In this document: one piece after another, positions 1-8,032 of the stretch
How the letters are laid out: the number at the start of each line of letters is the position of its first letter
How positions within the stretch are numbered: the first letter of the stretch is position 1
Assembly (NCBI RefSeq): GCF_012933545.1
Contig: NZ_JAADJU010000001.1
Span: 186,001 to 250,000, forward strand
Length of the DNA stretch: 64,000 bases
Reading direction: 5' to 3'
Source: Rouxiella aceris
GTDB lineage: Bacteria > Pseudomonadota > Gammaproteobacteria > Enterobacterales > Enterobacteriaceae
The notes under the pieces: model-generated
The model's database searches: none
What the model was told of the DNA's origin: nothing
The model's input: only the letters and a program-made list of their open reading frames with translations
Made by a program: the position numbers and the translations under genes

Positions 1-33
1 CTTACGGCCTGATTTAACCGACGGGGTAGCGAA

Positions 34-528
34 ATGAAAAAACTGACATGGCTGGCATTATTTATGCTAGCAGGCTGTACAGGGACCAGTAAATCAGTGC
101 CGCATACGCCTGCCAAAGCACAGGCTGGTTTAATAAAAATTCTCGAAAATAAAGAAGTGACTTCATATGTCGATTTAAGGGTGATTTCAACTTACCAGGG
201 TAACAGCCACCTGCGCCGGTTTTATTTCATCAATAACTATGCTGAGCAGACACTAATTATAAAAAATCCACCAGTCTACATTGCCAGTTCCCGGGCAATC
301 TATGTGATTAACTGCGAAAAAAACCAGCGTGCCGTTATGGGGCGTACACGGTTTTCCAAACCGTTCGCGGAAGGAGATCTCATACAAACTCAGCTGGATG
401 TGGGACAATGGGAAACCTTCCCGAAAGATTCTCTTATTGGGATAATGGCTGAAAGAATGTGCAGTATCCCAGTTGAAAAACTCAAACCAGAGCCGGCGAA
501 AGAGAACCGCAAGCCGCTACTGGATTAA
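34..528 (+). CDS. Small putative lipoprotein
   Basis: The 164-residue product begins with a short lipoprotein signal ending in the lipobox L-A-G-C (Cys15), so it should be lipidated and anchored in an envelope membrane. The body has a pattern like Y-V-D-L near residue 47 and two cysteines in the second half (V-I-N-C and R-M-C-S), loosely recalling the surface-adhesin-E-like domain of small enterobacterial envelope proteins. That family guess is weak. It sits in an accessory stretch beside YnfC-like secreted proteins, so an immunity or envelope role is possible but unproven. The ATG at 34 fits the signal peptide. Confidence 0.6.
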   Translation: MKKLTWLALFMLAGCTGTSKSVPHTPAKAQAGLIKILENKEVTSYVDLRVISTYQGNSHLRRFYFINNYAEQTLIIKNPPVYIASSRAIYVINCEKNQRAVMGRTRFSKPFAEGDLIQTQLDVGQWETFPKDSLIGIMAERMCSIPVEKLKPEPAKENRKPLLD

Positions 529-655
529 TTAGTATTAACTCGAACCTGACAGTTCACTGTGAAGCAGATGGCCTGTTTTGATGTCCACAACGAATTTGAT
601 AAATTGAGTTCCTCATCATCTTAGATGAGCATTCAGATTAATAAAGGAATGACTA

Positions 656-1366
656 ATGAAAGCAAGTTTGCTCTTAAGTCTGTTATTTTTTGTAATGTCA
701 TCTAATGCCGCTGCATTTACTCAATTCAAACCGGCGGTCTTAAATGCTGCTCTTTTATTCGATCATGATGCAACTACCGGGAACGTAAAACATAGCCTCC
801 AGTGGATCCGAGATGTTTACGGTACACTTAAGGTCATGACAGAAGTTAGGTATGATCGCAACGGATGCTTTACTGATATTAACATGGTTGATAAGGCCCT
901 CGACCGAGAGTTCCATTTGGTAAATAAAGATGGTGTACTGACTTCTTTCAAAGGTCAGCATATTAATGGGAAAATAAATGAACGCTGCGAAATAACCGAG
1001 CTTGAGAATGAAAAGGGTAAATATATGCTCAGTTATAATGTTCGTGGTTTACTTGAAACAATCGTGGACAGAGACTCGGGCGAAGTTGTAGAGCGATATG
1101 AATATGACAATCGTCAATTCCCTGTACGCATAATAAACTACAAAAACAAAGAAGATGAGCGCATTTTTTACCCATCTGGAAGCGCGCAATTTCTTGACTT
1201 AGAGATAGTATCAAAAAGAGAGGAGTTAACTAGTCGGGTGAAGGAGAGCTGTGCTTACACAGCTGATGGTAATGCAGATAAATGCTCGCTGATAACCTCC
1301 ACTAATGACAACTATCACGGCTCACTCCCCATCTGGATTTCTAATCACGAAACGGAATATTTCTGA
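656..1366 (+). CDS. YnfC-like (UPF0257) secreted protein
   Basis: The 236-residue protein has a clear N-terminal signal peptide (cleavage likely after A-A-A near residue 20) but no lipobox cysteine, unlike the lipoprotein YnfC of E. coli. The family pattern is recognisable: an F-D-H-D segment followed by G-N-V-K, an internal G-C-F, and the C-terminal S/E-S-C-x-Y-x-x-x-x-N-A-x-K-C motif. The biochemical function of YnfC is not known. ATG at 656 follows an AAAGGA ribosome-binding site. A second family member lies at 31030-31746, and the gene at 1899 looks like a distant relative. Confidence 0.65.
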   Translation: MKASLLLSLLFFVMSSNAAAFTQFKPAVLNAALLFDHDATTGNVKHSLQWIRDVYGTLKVMTEVRYDRNGCFTDINMVDKALDREFHLVNKDGVLTSFKGQHINGKINERCEITELENEKGKYMLSYNVRGLLETIVDRDSGEVVERYEYDNRQFPVRIINYKNKEDERIFYPSGSAQFLDLEIVSKREELTSRVKESCAYTADGNADKCSLITSTNDNYHGSLPIWISNHETEYF

Positions 1367-1898
1367 ATTTATTAAAAATGGCTGAGCCAACACAATATTA
1401 TCAATGTCGGCCGCTGGCACACAGAAGAAATTCATGCTCGACAAGATCCGTAGTGAGCGAGGAGCGTACCTTCTTGTACAAAGCATGTCGGCAGATTACA
1501 GTGAAGCCATTGATTGAGAAGTGAGTCAAACCAGACAAGCAGCCAATGAAGCAAAAACTTCGCCAACGTAACCAAGCCTGGCTCTCCAGACAATTGCAAC
1601 GTGCACAAAAAGAAGGAATACCGTTAAGTTTTTTATTAACTTTTCTTCAATAGGCGCAGCTGCATGTAATAGTGAGAGCCTTAAACGAGGTGGTTGTCTC
1701 AAGCAGGACTGTAATCGCGCATTGTTTCATCCGGGTTAGGGATAAGTGCTGATTGTTGGGCCCAAAGGCACAGTTAACTGTGTCACTACATGCAGATGAA
1801 GCGATCCCTGAGTTCAACCGAGCCATAGAAAAAGCCCTTTTCCTGGCAAGCTAAATGGCTCGTTCAGATAATTGATCTGTTCCTGAGGACAACAAATA
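1367..1898. other. Gene-free stretch with decayed coding fragments
   Basis: No intact gene is visible. On the plus strand 1546-1653 reads as a 35-residue fragment rich in Arg/Gln (starting M-K-Q-K-L-R-Q-R-N). A frame ending at 1854 gives a C-terminal-looking tail with A-I-P-E-F-N-R-A-I-E-K-A-L. These look like leftovers of larger genes cut by deletions. I could not assign them to a family. Confidence 0.35.
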
Positions 1899-2780
1899 GT
1901 GCCATTCAATAATAAAAACCTGTTCATTACTCTCTTATCCCTCTGCACATTCCAGACTTATGCAGCACAATGCTCTGAGGAAACCTACGATAAAAACAAA
2001 CTAAACAACTTCATCCTCCTGAGCCAGCAGACAAGAACAGAAATCCCCAAATCGGTTGAAATCACTATTGATAGCCCTGATGGGTATCTCCGCGCATCGG
2101 TTCAAAGCAACTTCAGTCAATGCGGTGAGCTAATTGGCCGCAGTATAAAAGAGGTCAAAACCTCAACAGGTCCGAAAAATGGTTTTACGGCTACCAATGA
2201 AATTAAACTGAACAGAACGGAATTTGGCTGGCGCATCCAGTTGGATGCAAACGGGATCATAGCCGATAACAACAGTCAGAAGACCACACAGCTATATCGG
2301 CAGACTCTAGAGGGAATGTACTGGCTTAACAATAAAGGAGTTATCAGCCACGCGGTTAATCGTTCGATTATCGCGGCCACAAAAGCAGGAGATAAAGACA
2401 AAACCACAGTTGGCACAATAGACTACATTTTCAATTCGTCAGGGTTGCTGGCAAGAGCGGTAAACAAAGGAAGTTTGGCGATAGATAACAATACGATTGT
2501 ATACAGCTATGATGGCAATGATCGCCTGATCAAAACCCAGTCCCCCTCAACCATAGAAGAGTATGCCTATGATAATGAGGGCCGTGAGCTGTCCCTGAGC
2601 AAGACCCAGATGTTTTTCACCATCGAAAAAAACCTGACCACGTGCGAGGAGTGGAACTCGCATGGAGAATGCACACGCGCCAATATGGATATATTGATCG
2701 TCCCAGCCGATCGGACAGATAAACAATATGTGGACAAACATAATGCCGTGATGACGGCGAAATACGAATACTGGAACTGA
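1899..2780 (+). CDS. Secreted protein, YnfC/YD-repeat-like
   Basis: The 293-residue product has an N-terminal signal peptide (hydrophobic stretch F-I-T-L-L-S-L-C, cleavage near A-A-Q-C). The C-terminal half contains tyrosine-aspartate motifs (Y-S-Y-D-G-N-D-R-L, then Y-A-Y-D-N-E-G-R-E-L) of the kind found in YD-repeat and YnfC-like proteins, followed by paired cysteines (T-C-E-E-W and G-E-C-T). The start is a GTG at 1899 preceded by TGAGGA. It probably belongs with the YnfC-like gene at 656. Function is unknown; a periplasmic or surface role is inferred from the signal peptide only. Confidence 0.55.
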   Translation: MPFNNKNLFITLLSLCTFQTYAAQCSEETYDKNKLNNFILLSQQTRTEIPKSVEITIDSPDGYLRASVQSNFSQCGELIGRSIKEVKTSTGPKNGFTATNEIKLNRTEFGWRIQLDANGIIADNNSQKTTQLYRQTLEGMYWLNNKGVISHAVNRSIIAATKAGDKDKTTVGTIDYIFNSSGLLARAVNKGSLAIDNNTIVYSYDGNDRLIKTQSPSTIEEYAYDNEGRELSLSKTQMFFTIEKNLTTCEEWNSHGECTRANMDILIVPADRTDKQYVDKHNAVMTAKYEYWN

Positions 2781-2999
2781 CCATTTCACCTGTCATATGG
2801 GCAGCCAAAATGGTATTGGAACTGAAACTGGATCCCTTATCTCATCCCGATTCTGAGCTGCCCCCCGGTACAGCTTGGCACGGAGCGGACAAGCTAACAG
2901 AACTGATGGTCTGCTGAGAGCGTGAAGCTGACATTGGCTTTTCATGCCAATAGGAGATACCCACGGGCTGGTGCTTTTTTTAGCGTGTCATTGCCAAAC

Positions 3000-3356
3000 T
3001 TATACCGCACCCGCCTCTGGTGTTCCCTGATGGAAAGCCAGCTCCCATTGCCCCCTGTCAGAATACACCCAGCAAGAAGAACGTAGGGATGCTCGGCTGC
3101 CGTCCGAATTAAACGTCTTGTAGTGCAGAATAGCGCAGTACTCTCCCATGCTGAGCAGCCGGAAATCACTGCTAAGAATGATCGTTGGACTTAATTCGCC
3201 AGCCAGAGAGGCTATCGTCTCCGCGCGGTCAACTATTACACCTGACCGTGTAATTTCCCGAAATTCGGGATGCAATATCTGTTCAAGCCATTTCCGATCA
3301 TTCCGCCGGGCACCGTGAAGACTGCATTCAAGTGCTTTCAATTTTTCCAAGAGCAT
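3000..3356 (-). CDS. NTF2-like / DUF4440-type protein
   Basis: The 118-residue protein has the size and pattern of the NTF2-like DUF4440 group: an N-terminal helix with E-x-x-L, an H-P-E-F-R-E-I segment, an I-V-D-R-A-E-T motif, an A-I-L-H-Y-K-T strand and a C-terminal W-V-Y-S-D-R-G-Q-W-E-L-A-F-H-Q-G-T-P. These small cone-shaped folds bind or transform varied ligands, so no substrate can be named. The ATG at 3356 was chosen over a longer reading because AGGGTGAG lies just upstream and the upstream extension is not family-like. It points away from the HTH gene at 3644. Confidence 0.7.
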   Translation of the reverse strand: MLLEKLKALECSLHGARRNDRKWLEQILHPEFREITRSGVIVDRAETIASLAGELSPTIILSSDFRLLSMGEYCAILHYKTFNSDGSRASLRSSCWVYSDRGQWELAFHQGTPEAGAV

Positions 3357-3643
3357 TTTTCTCACCCTAATTGAACCCTGACAGTTGAATGAATTTATCA
3401 TAACAGCCAAGGCTAATCTTTAATGCCCCCGAGAGGTAACCTCCGCTTTTGGCACAGGAATACCAAAGGGCCGCGAAGAGCGAACATCCATAATTGTGTG
3501 CATGCTGACATCACGGTGTATGAATCGACCGGGAGCAGGTCAAAGCCTTACGCCTTGCTCGGCCATCTATTGTTTGAAAAACACCCTGAATTTGACCATT
3601 CCTAGAAAATGGAATTTTTATAATCGTCAAATGGAGGTGCATA

Positions 3644-4288
3644 ATGACTAAACACACCACAGCAGAAAGAGAAATCAATACATCAGCTAAGCTGAATGAG
3701 TCCCAGTTGATCCTTCTGAAGAGGATTAACAACCTCGCTATTTCCCTGATGCCTGAATTTGAAGACAAAAACCAGGCTATGAATGCTATCACGCTGGATG
3801 ACGGTTCGCTGATGCAATTGCTCTACACCGTTCAACTCGAACAGAAGACTCGCGTCAATGACTATGAACTGCGTAAAGTGCGCCGTCGTCGCGAAAGTCT
3901 GGAAAGATTTTATCGTGAGCTTCAGGAGTTGGGCGGTACGCTAAAGGTGAACGACGTGGCCGATATCCTTGGCATCACCCGCCAGGCGATCAACATTCGC
4001 GTTAAGAAGAATAAGCTTTTAGCATTCAAGCAGAACGGTGATTTTATTTTCCCGAAATTTCAACTCACTGATAATGGGCTAATTCCCGGCTTTGAAGACG
4101 TGATGGCGGCATTCGAAGAGGATACCCATCCAATGTTGTGGTTGAGTGTGCTGAAATCACCGATAGAGGTTAATAGCGAAGGCCTGCAAAAGACGCCGAT
4201 TCAAATCATGCAGGACGGTGCTAAAAAGAGTGAACTTAGTCTGGCCATCCGTGCTGCTAAACAGTTTGGAAATCATGTAGCCAGTTAA
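3644..4288 (+). CDS. HTH DNA-binding protein with ParS/MbcA-like C-terminus
   Basis: The 214-residue protein has a central helix-turn-helix (residues about 98-125, with V-N-D-V-A-D-I-L-G-I-T-R-Q-A-I-N-I-R). The C-terminal segment ends W-L-S-V-L ... T-P-I-Q-I-M-Q-D-G-A ... A-I-R-A-A-K-Q-F-G. That ending resembles the toxin-binding DUF2384 domain of Xre-ParS antitoxins that pair with RES toxins. No intact toxin gene adjoins it; a decayed minus-strand gene follows (4327-4612). It may be an orphan antitoxin or a plain regulator. AGGTGCATAATG gives the start, and a strong terminator follows. Confidence 0.6.
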   Translation: MTKHTTAEREINTSAKLNESQLILLKRINNLAISLMPEFEDKNQAMNAITLDDGSLMQLLYTVQLEQKTRVNDYELRKVRRRRESLERFYRELQELGGTLKVNDVADILGITRQAINIRVKKNKLLAFKQNGDFIFPKFQLTDNGLIPGFEDVMAAFEEDTHPMLWLSVLKSPIEVNSEGLQKTPIQIMQDGAKKSELSLAIRAAKQFGNHVAS

Positions 4289-4298
4289 CTGGTTTAAA

Positions 4299-4322
4299 AA
4301 GAGGGGCCAGCCCGCCCCTCTT
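4299..4322 (+). terminator. Rho-independent terminator after HTH gene
   Basis: A perfect 8-bp stem AAGAGGGG/CCCCTCTT encloses an 8-base loop, 10 bases after the stop codon of the HTH gene. The trailing GGGTTT is only weakly U-rich. On the opposite strand it is preceded by an A-run, so it could also serve the converging fragment. Confidence 0.7.
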
Positions 4323-4326
4323 GGGT

Positions 4327-4612
4327 TTACATTGGTTCTGGCGTAATTTCGAATCCAAGCAACTCTTTGAACATCTCTTCACCTGAGATCGTTCCTTTGT
4401 GCCACCCCATAGGGAACATCAGTATTGATAGGTTTGAAAATCTGAAACAACGCCGAGGGTTTTACCGAAAGGAGGACCATACAGATCCTTATCAGGAGAA
4501 TTAGAAATGATAACTTCACTGGATATTGTATTTTTAGTGAAGAGAGTTTGAGTTCGGGCTCAATGTAGCCGAGCTGGCCCTGTATGCCGTCGGTGTTAAT
4601 TCTTTGCGCCAT
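4327..4612 (-). pseudogene. Frameshifted remnant gene
   Basis: An ATG at 4612 opens a reading frame (M-A-Q-R-I-N-T-D-G-I-Q-G-Q-L-G-Y-I-E-P-E-L) that drifts into non-protein-like sequence. A different frame ends at 4327 with a credible C-terminus (F-P-M-G-W-H-K-G-T-I-S-G-E-E-M-F-K-E-L-L). This is best read as one small gene broken by frameshifts. The family is not recognised. Its position opposite an antitoxin-like gene makes a dead toxin partner conceivable but unsupported. Confidence 0.35.
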
Positions 4613-4727
4613 AAATTTCAGCTATATTGCCCGCAGCAATGTTGGACATATGAGGGCAAAAAGTCAGTATTACTTATTGAATTTATTGTTTTTTGTGGAT
4701 GACTACGGAAGGTCTGGGAAGTACTTT

Positions 4728-4801
4728 TGGAGCGGGTGAAGGGAATCGAACCCTCGTATAGAGCTTGGGAAGCTCTCGTTCTACCATTGAACTACACCCG
4801 C
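4728..4801 (-). tRNA. glyU: tRNA-Gly (anticodon CCC)
   Basis: The reverse strand folds into a complete cloverleaf: acceptor GCGGGUG/CACCCGC, D arm with UUCAAUGGUAGAA, anticodon arm AGAGC-UUCCCAA-GCUCU giving anticodon CCC, T arm with GGUUCGAUUCC, and an encoded CCA end at 4730-4728. It matches the E. coli glyU tRNA almost base for base from memory. Transcription runs towards lower coordinates, so its 3' end faces the accessory genes at 1-4700, the side on which tRNA-targeted islands insert. Confidence 0.97.
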
Positions 4802-4816
4802 TGAGGTGTGAGTTGC

Positions 4817-4844
4817 ATTATAGCGAGTTATCACCGTTGAGCAA
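4817..4844 (-). promoter_or_regulatory. Sigma70 promoter of the tRNA-Gly gene
   Basis: Reading the minus strand, TTGCTC (-35) is followed after 16 bp by a perfect TATAAT (-10), 15 bp before the first base of the tRNA. This spacing fits a stable-RNA promoter. Confidence 0.75.
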
Positions 4845-5145
4845 GGACTGCATAACAACAAGCGTTTAATTTTTAGGCAGTTAGCTATTGCCGCTGCGTG
4901 CAGTAACAGTCGGGTGCTATTTTATTTACCGCCGTTACCCGCCGGTGACATCAAATGGCTATTTATGTCACCTTGGCGCTCTTTCCTGATAACTATCACT
5001 TTGTAGTGATGCGTTTTTTAACACCCACTTTATTTTGCGCTTAAACGACAAAATGCAGGCAGAAAAACTGGAGAGGCGTTGCCCGTAATAAACACATAGC
5101 GGTAGCGGAACACAGGAAGAGAGGATAAGGGAGCGAATCGGGGTA
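4845..5145. other. Intergenic stretch between tRNA-Gly and lysS
   Basis: I see no coding region, RNA fold or repeat here beyond the tRNA promoter at one end and the lysS terminator at the other. The sequence is moderately AT-rich. Confidence 0.5.
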
Positions 5146-5181
5146 AAAAAACTCCCTCCCCGGATTGCGAGGAGGGAGTGT
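5146..5181 (-). terminator. Rho-independent terminator of prfB-lysS
   Basis: Immediately after the lysS stop, the minus strand reads CACTCCCTCC, a short loop, GGGGAGGGAG, then seven T residues. This long GC-rich stem plus U-tract is a textbook intrinsic terminator. Confidence 0.92.
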
Positions 5182-5187
5182 CGTCGG

Positions 5188-6720
5188 TTATTTCTGTGGG
5201 CGCATGGCCGGGAACAGAATAACGTCGCGGATGGTGTGGCTGTTGGTAAACAGCATCACCATACGGTCGATACCAATGCCGAGACCGGCGGTTGGTGGCA
5301 GACCGTGTTCCAGCGCGGTAACGTAGTCTTCGTCGTAGAACATGGCTTCGTCATCACCGGCATCTTTGGCGGCAACCTGATCGGCAAAACGCTGCGCCTG
5401 ATCTTCTGCGTCGTTCAACTCGGAGAAGCCGTTACCAATTTCACGTCCGCCGATAAAGAATTCGAAGCGATCGGTTACTTCCGGATTTTCGTCATTGCGG
5501 CGCGCCAGCGGAGAAACTTCTGCCGGGTATTCGGTAATAAAGGTTGGCTGGATCAGCTGGCTTTCTGCGGTTTCTTCAAAGATTTCGCAGACTACGCGGC
5601 CCAGGCCCCAGCTCTTCTCAATCTTGATACCCAGAGATTCGGCAATAGCGGTCGCTTTTGCCATATCGGCCAGATCGGCGACATTGGTTTCCGGACGGTA
5701 TTTGCAGATCGCTTCGATCATCGTCAACTTGGCAAACGGTTTGCCAAAGTCAAAGGTCTGGTCGCCGTACTGCACAACGCTGCTGCCGAGAACAGTTTCG
5801 GTCAGGGTGCGGAACAGGGATTCGGTCAGCACGATCAGATCGCGGTAATCCGCATACGCCATATAGAGTTCCATCATGGTGAACTCTGGGTTATGACGCG
5901 GGGAAACACCTTCGTTACGGAAGTTGCGGTTGATCTCGAACACGCGTTCAAAGCCGCCAACCACCAGGCGTTTCAAATACAGTTCCGGTGCGATACGCAG
6001 ATACATATCGATATCCAGCGCATTATGGTGAGTGATAAACGGACGGGCAGAAGCGCCGCCAGGGATCACTTGCATCATCGGGGTTTCAACTTCCATAAAA
6101 CCCTGATCGACCATAAAGCTGCGGATACCCGCCATGATCTGTGAACGAATTTTAAAGGTATGACGAGATTCGTCATTGGCGATCAGGTCCAGGTAACGCT
6201 GGCGATAACGGGTTTCCTGATCGGCCAGGCCGTGGAACTTGTCGGGCAACGGACGCAGTGCTTTGGTCAGCAGGCGCAGTTCAGTACAGTGGACAGAGAG
6301 TTCGCCGGTCTTGGTTTTAAACAGTTTACCGCGAGCGCCGAGAATATCCCCCAGATCCCACTTTTTAAACTCTTCGTTGTACTGGCCTTCTGGCAGGTCG
6401 TCACGGGAAACGTACAGCTGAATGCGGCCACCCACATCCTGCAAAGTCACAAAGGATGCTTTACCCATAATACGGCGGGTCATCATACGACCAGCAACGG
6501 TCACTTCGATGTTTAACGCTTCCAGCTCTTCGTTTTCTTTGTCGCCATATTCCGCGTGCAGCGCATCTGAAATGCTATCACGACGAAAATCGTTCGGGAA
6601 AGCGATGCCTTTTTCACGCAAAAGGGCCAGCTTTTCACGGCGCGATTTCAGCTCGTTGTTTAGTTCTTGTGCGTTTTCTGCGCCCTGTGGCTGCTGCCCA
6701 GTTGGTTGTTGCTCAGACAT
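5188..6720 (-). CDS. lysS: Lysyl-tRNA synthetase, class II
   Basis: The 510-residue enzyme charges tRNA-Lys with lysine in the cytoplasm. An N-terminal OB-fold anticodon-binding domain (about residues 60-160) is followed by the class II catalytic core. Motif 2 is visible as [14 protein letters not shown], and motif 3 as G-L-G-I-G-I-D-R near the C-terminus. Length and start (M-S-E-Q) match E. coli LysS. It starts 9 bp after the prfB stop codon and shares its transcript; a strong terminator follows. It is the conserved constitutive-type lysS. Confidence 0.98.
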   Translation of the reverse strand: MSEQQPTGQQPQGAENAQELNNELKSRREKLALLREKGIAFPNDFRRDSISDALHAEYGDKENEELEALNIEVTVAGRMMTRRIMGKASFVTLQDVGGRIQLYVSRDDLPEGQYNEEFKKWDLGDILGARGKLFKTKTGELSVHCTELRLLTKALRPLPDKFHGLADQETRYRQRYLDLIANDESRHTFKIRSQIMAGIRSFMVDQGFMEVETPMMQVIPGGASARPFITHHNALDIDMYLRIAPELYLKRLVVGGFERVFEINRNFRNEGVSPRHNPEFTMMELYMAYADYRDLIVLTESLFRTLTETVLGSSVVQYGDQTFDFGKPFAKLTMIEAICKYRPETNVADLADMAKATAIAESLGIKIEKSWGLGRVVCEIFEETAESQLIQPTFITEYPAEVSPLARRNDENPEVTDRFEFFIGGREIGNGFSELNDAEDQAQRFADQVAAKDAGDDEAMFYDEDYVTALEHGLPPTAGLGIGIDRMVMLFTNSHTIRDVILFPAMRPQK

Positions 6721-6729
6721 TTCGGTTCC

Positions 6730-7828
6730 TTATAACCCGGCTTTCAAACTTGCTTCGATGAATTTATCCAGGTCGCCATCTAATACGGCCTGAGTATTTC
6801 TGGTTTCAACACCTGTGCGTAAATCTTTGATACGCGAGTCGTCCAGCACGTAAGAACGGATCTGGCTACCCCAACCGATATCGGATTTACTGTCTTCCAA
6901 CTGTTGTTTATCAGCATTTTTCTTTTGCATCTCATACTCATAAAGCTTGGCTCGTAGCTGCTTCATGGCCTGATCTTTGTTCTTATGCTGTGAACGGTCG
7001 TTCTGACACTGCACCACAATGTTGGTTGGCAGGTGGGTAATACGTACCGCAGATTCGGTTTTGTTTACGTGCTGACCACCGGCACCGGAGGCGCGGTAAA
7101 CGTCGATACGCAGGTCCGCAGGGTTGATCTCGATATCAATATCGTCATCCACTTCCGGATAAACAAAGACGGAACTGAACGAGGTGTGACGACGGCCGCC
7201 GGAGTCAAACGGGCTTTTACGCACCAGGCGATGCACGCCGGTTTCGGTACGCAGCCAGCCAAAAGCGTAGTCGCCGCTGATTTTGATGGTTGCGGATTTG
7301 GTCCCCGCCACATCGCCATCGGACTCTTCGATTATTTCGGTGGCAAAGCCTTTGGATTCTGCCCAGCGCAGATACATACGCAGCAACATGCTGGCCCAGT
7401 CCTGCGCCTCGGTGCCGCCGGAGCCTGCCTGAATATCCAGATAGCAGTTGGCGCTGTCATATTCGCCGGAGAACATGCGACGGAATTCAAGCTGATCCAG
7501 CTTACCCATCAGCGTATCCAGCTCGGCCACGGCTTCGTTGAAGGTTTCTTCGTCGTCGGCTTCGATCGCCAGTTCCAGCAGACCGGTAACATCTTCACGG
7601 CCCTGGGCCAACTGGTCGATGGTATCGACGATGGCTTCCAGCGCGGAGCGCTCTTTACCCAGCGCCTGAGCGCGTTCAGGTTCATTCCATACGTCGGGCT
7701 GTTCCAGCTCGGCGTTGACTTCTTCTAGACGTTCTTTCTTGGCATCATAGTCAAAGATACCCCCTAAGAACCGCAGCCCTTTCGGTCAGGTCCAGAATTC
7801 GGTTTTTTACCGGATTAATTTCAAACAT
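6730..7828 (-). CDS. prfB: Peptide chain release factor 2 (programmed +1 frameshift)
   Basis: RF2 recognises UGA and UAA stop codons and triggers peptide release. Translation starts at ATG 7828 ([10 protein letters not shown]), reads 25 codons, meets an in-frame TGA at 7753-7751 and shifts +1 to continue to 6730, giving 365 residues as in E. coli. The stop-codon tripeptide S-P-F (R-K-S-P-F-D) and the catalytic G-G-Q (G-A-G-G-Q-H-V) are both present. It lies downstream of recJ and upstream of lysS, as in other enterobacteria, and is autoregulated through the frameshift. Confidence 0.97.
7750..7768 (-). promoter_or_regulatory. RF2 programmed frameshift site
   Basis: The minus strand reads CTTAGGGGGTATCTTTGAC. 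The Shine-Dalgarno-like AGGGGG lies upstream of the slippery CTT codon followed by the weak stop TGA-C. This is the conserved autoregulatory signal of prfB: low RF2 lets ribosomes slip +1 and make more RF2. Confidence 0.97.
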
Positions 7829-8032
7829 GGTTTTTTCGCGTCTTACGTTGAGTCGGATCTGGCACAGCGCCATTCGAACCGCTGATTCTAACGGAATTAG
7901 CGGTCGGTTTATACCCTTCTTGCCGCAAAATAGCGTGGGGTGGCGCTGCCTGAGTGACGCCGCGCGGCAGGGTTATGCCACGCAGCGCGTAAATCTACTG
8001 ACCCCGGCCGGGTTGCTGGTCCCCGTGGTGAG

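Noticed and set aside
2811..2918. Short frame after the 1899 gene (M-V-L-E-L-K-L-D-P-L)
   Set aside because: It looks like a C-terminal scrap of a larger protein but is too short to name or to call a gene.
5236..6144. Long plus-strand reading frame opposite lysS
   Set aside because: It lies fully antisense to a perfectly conserved lysS and its translation shows no domain; it is a shadow of codon bias.
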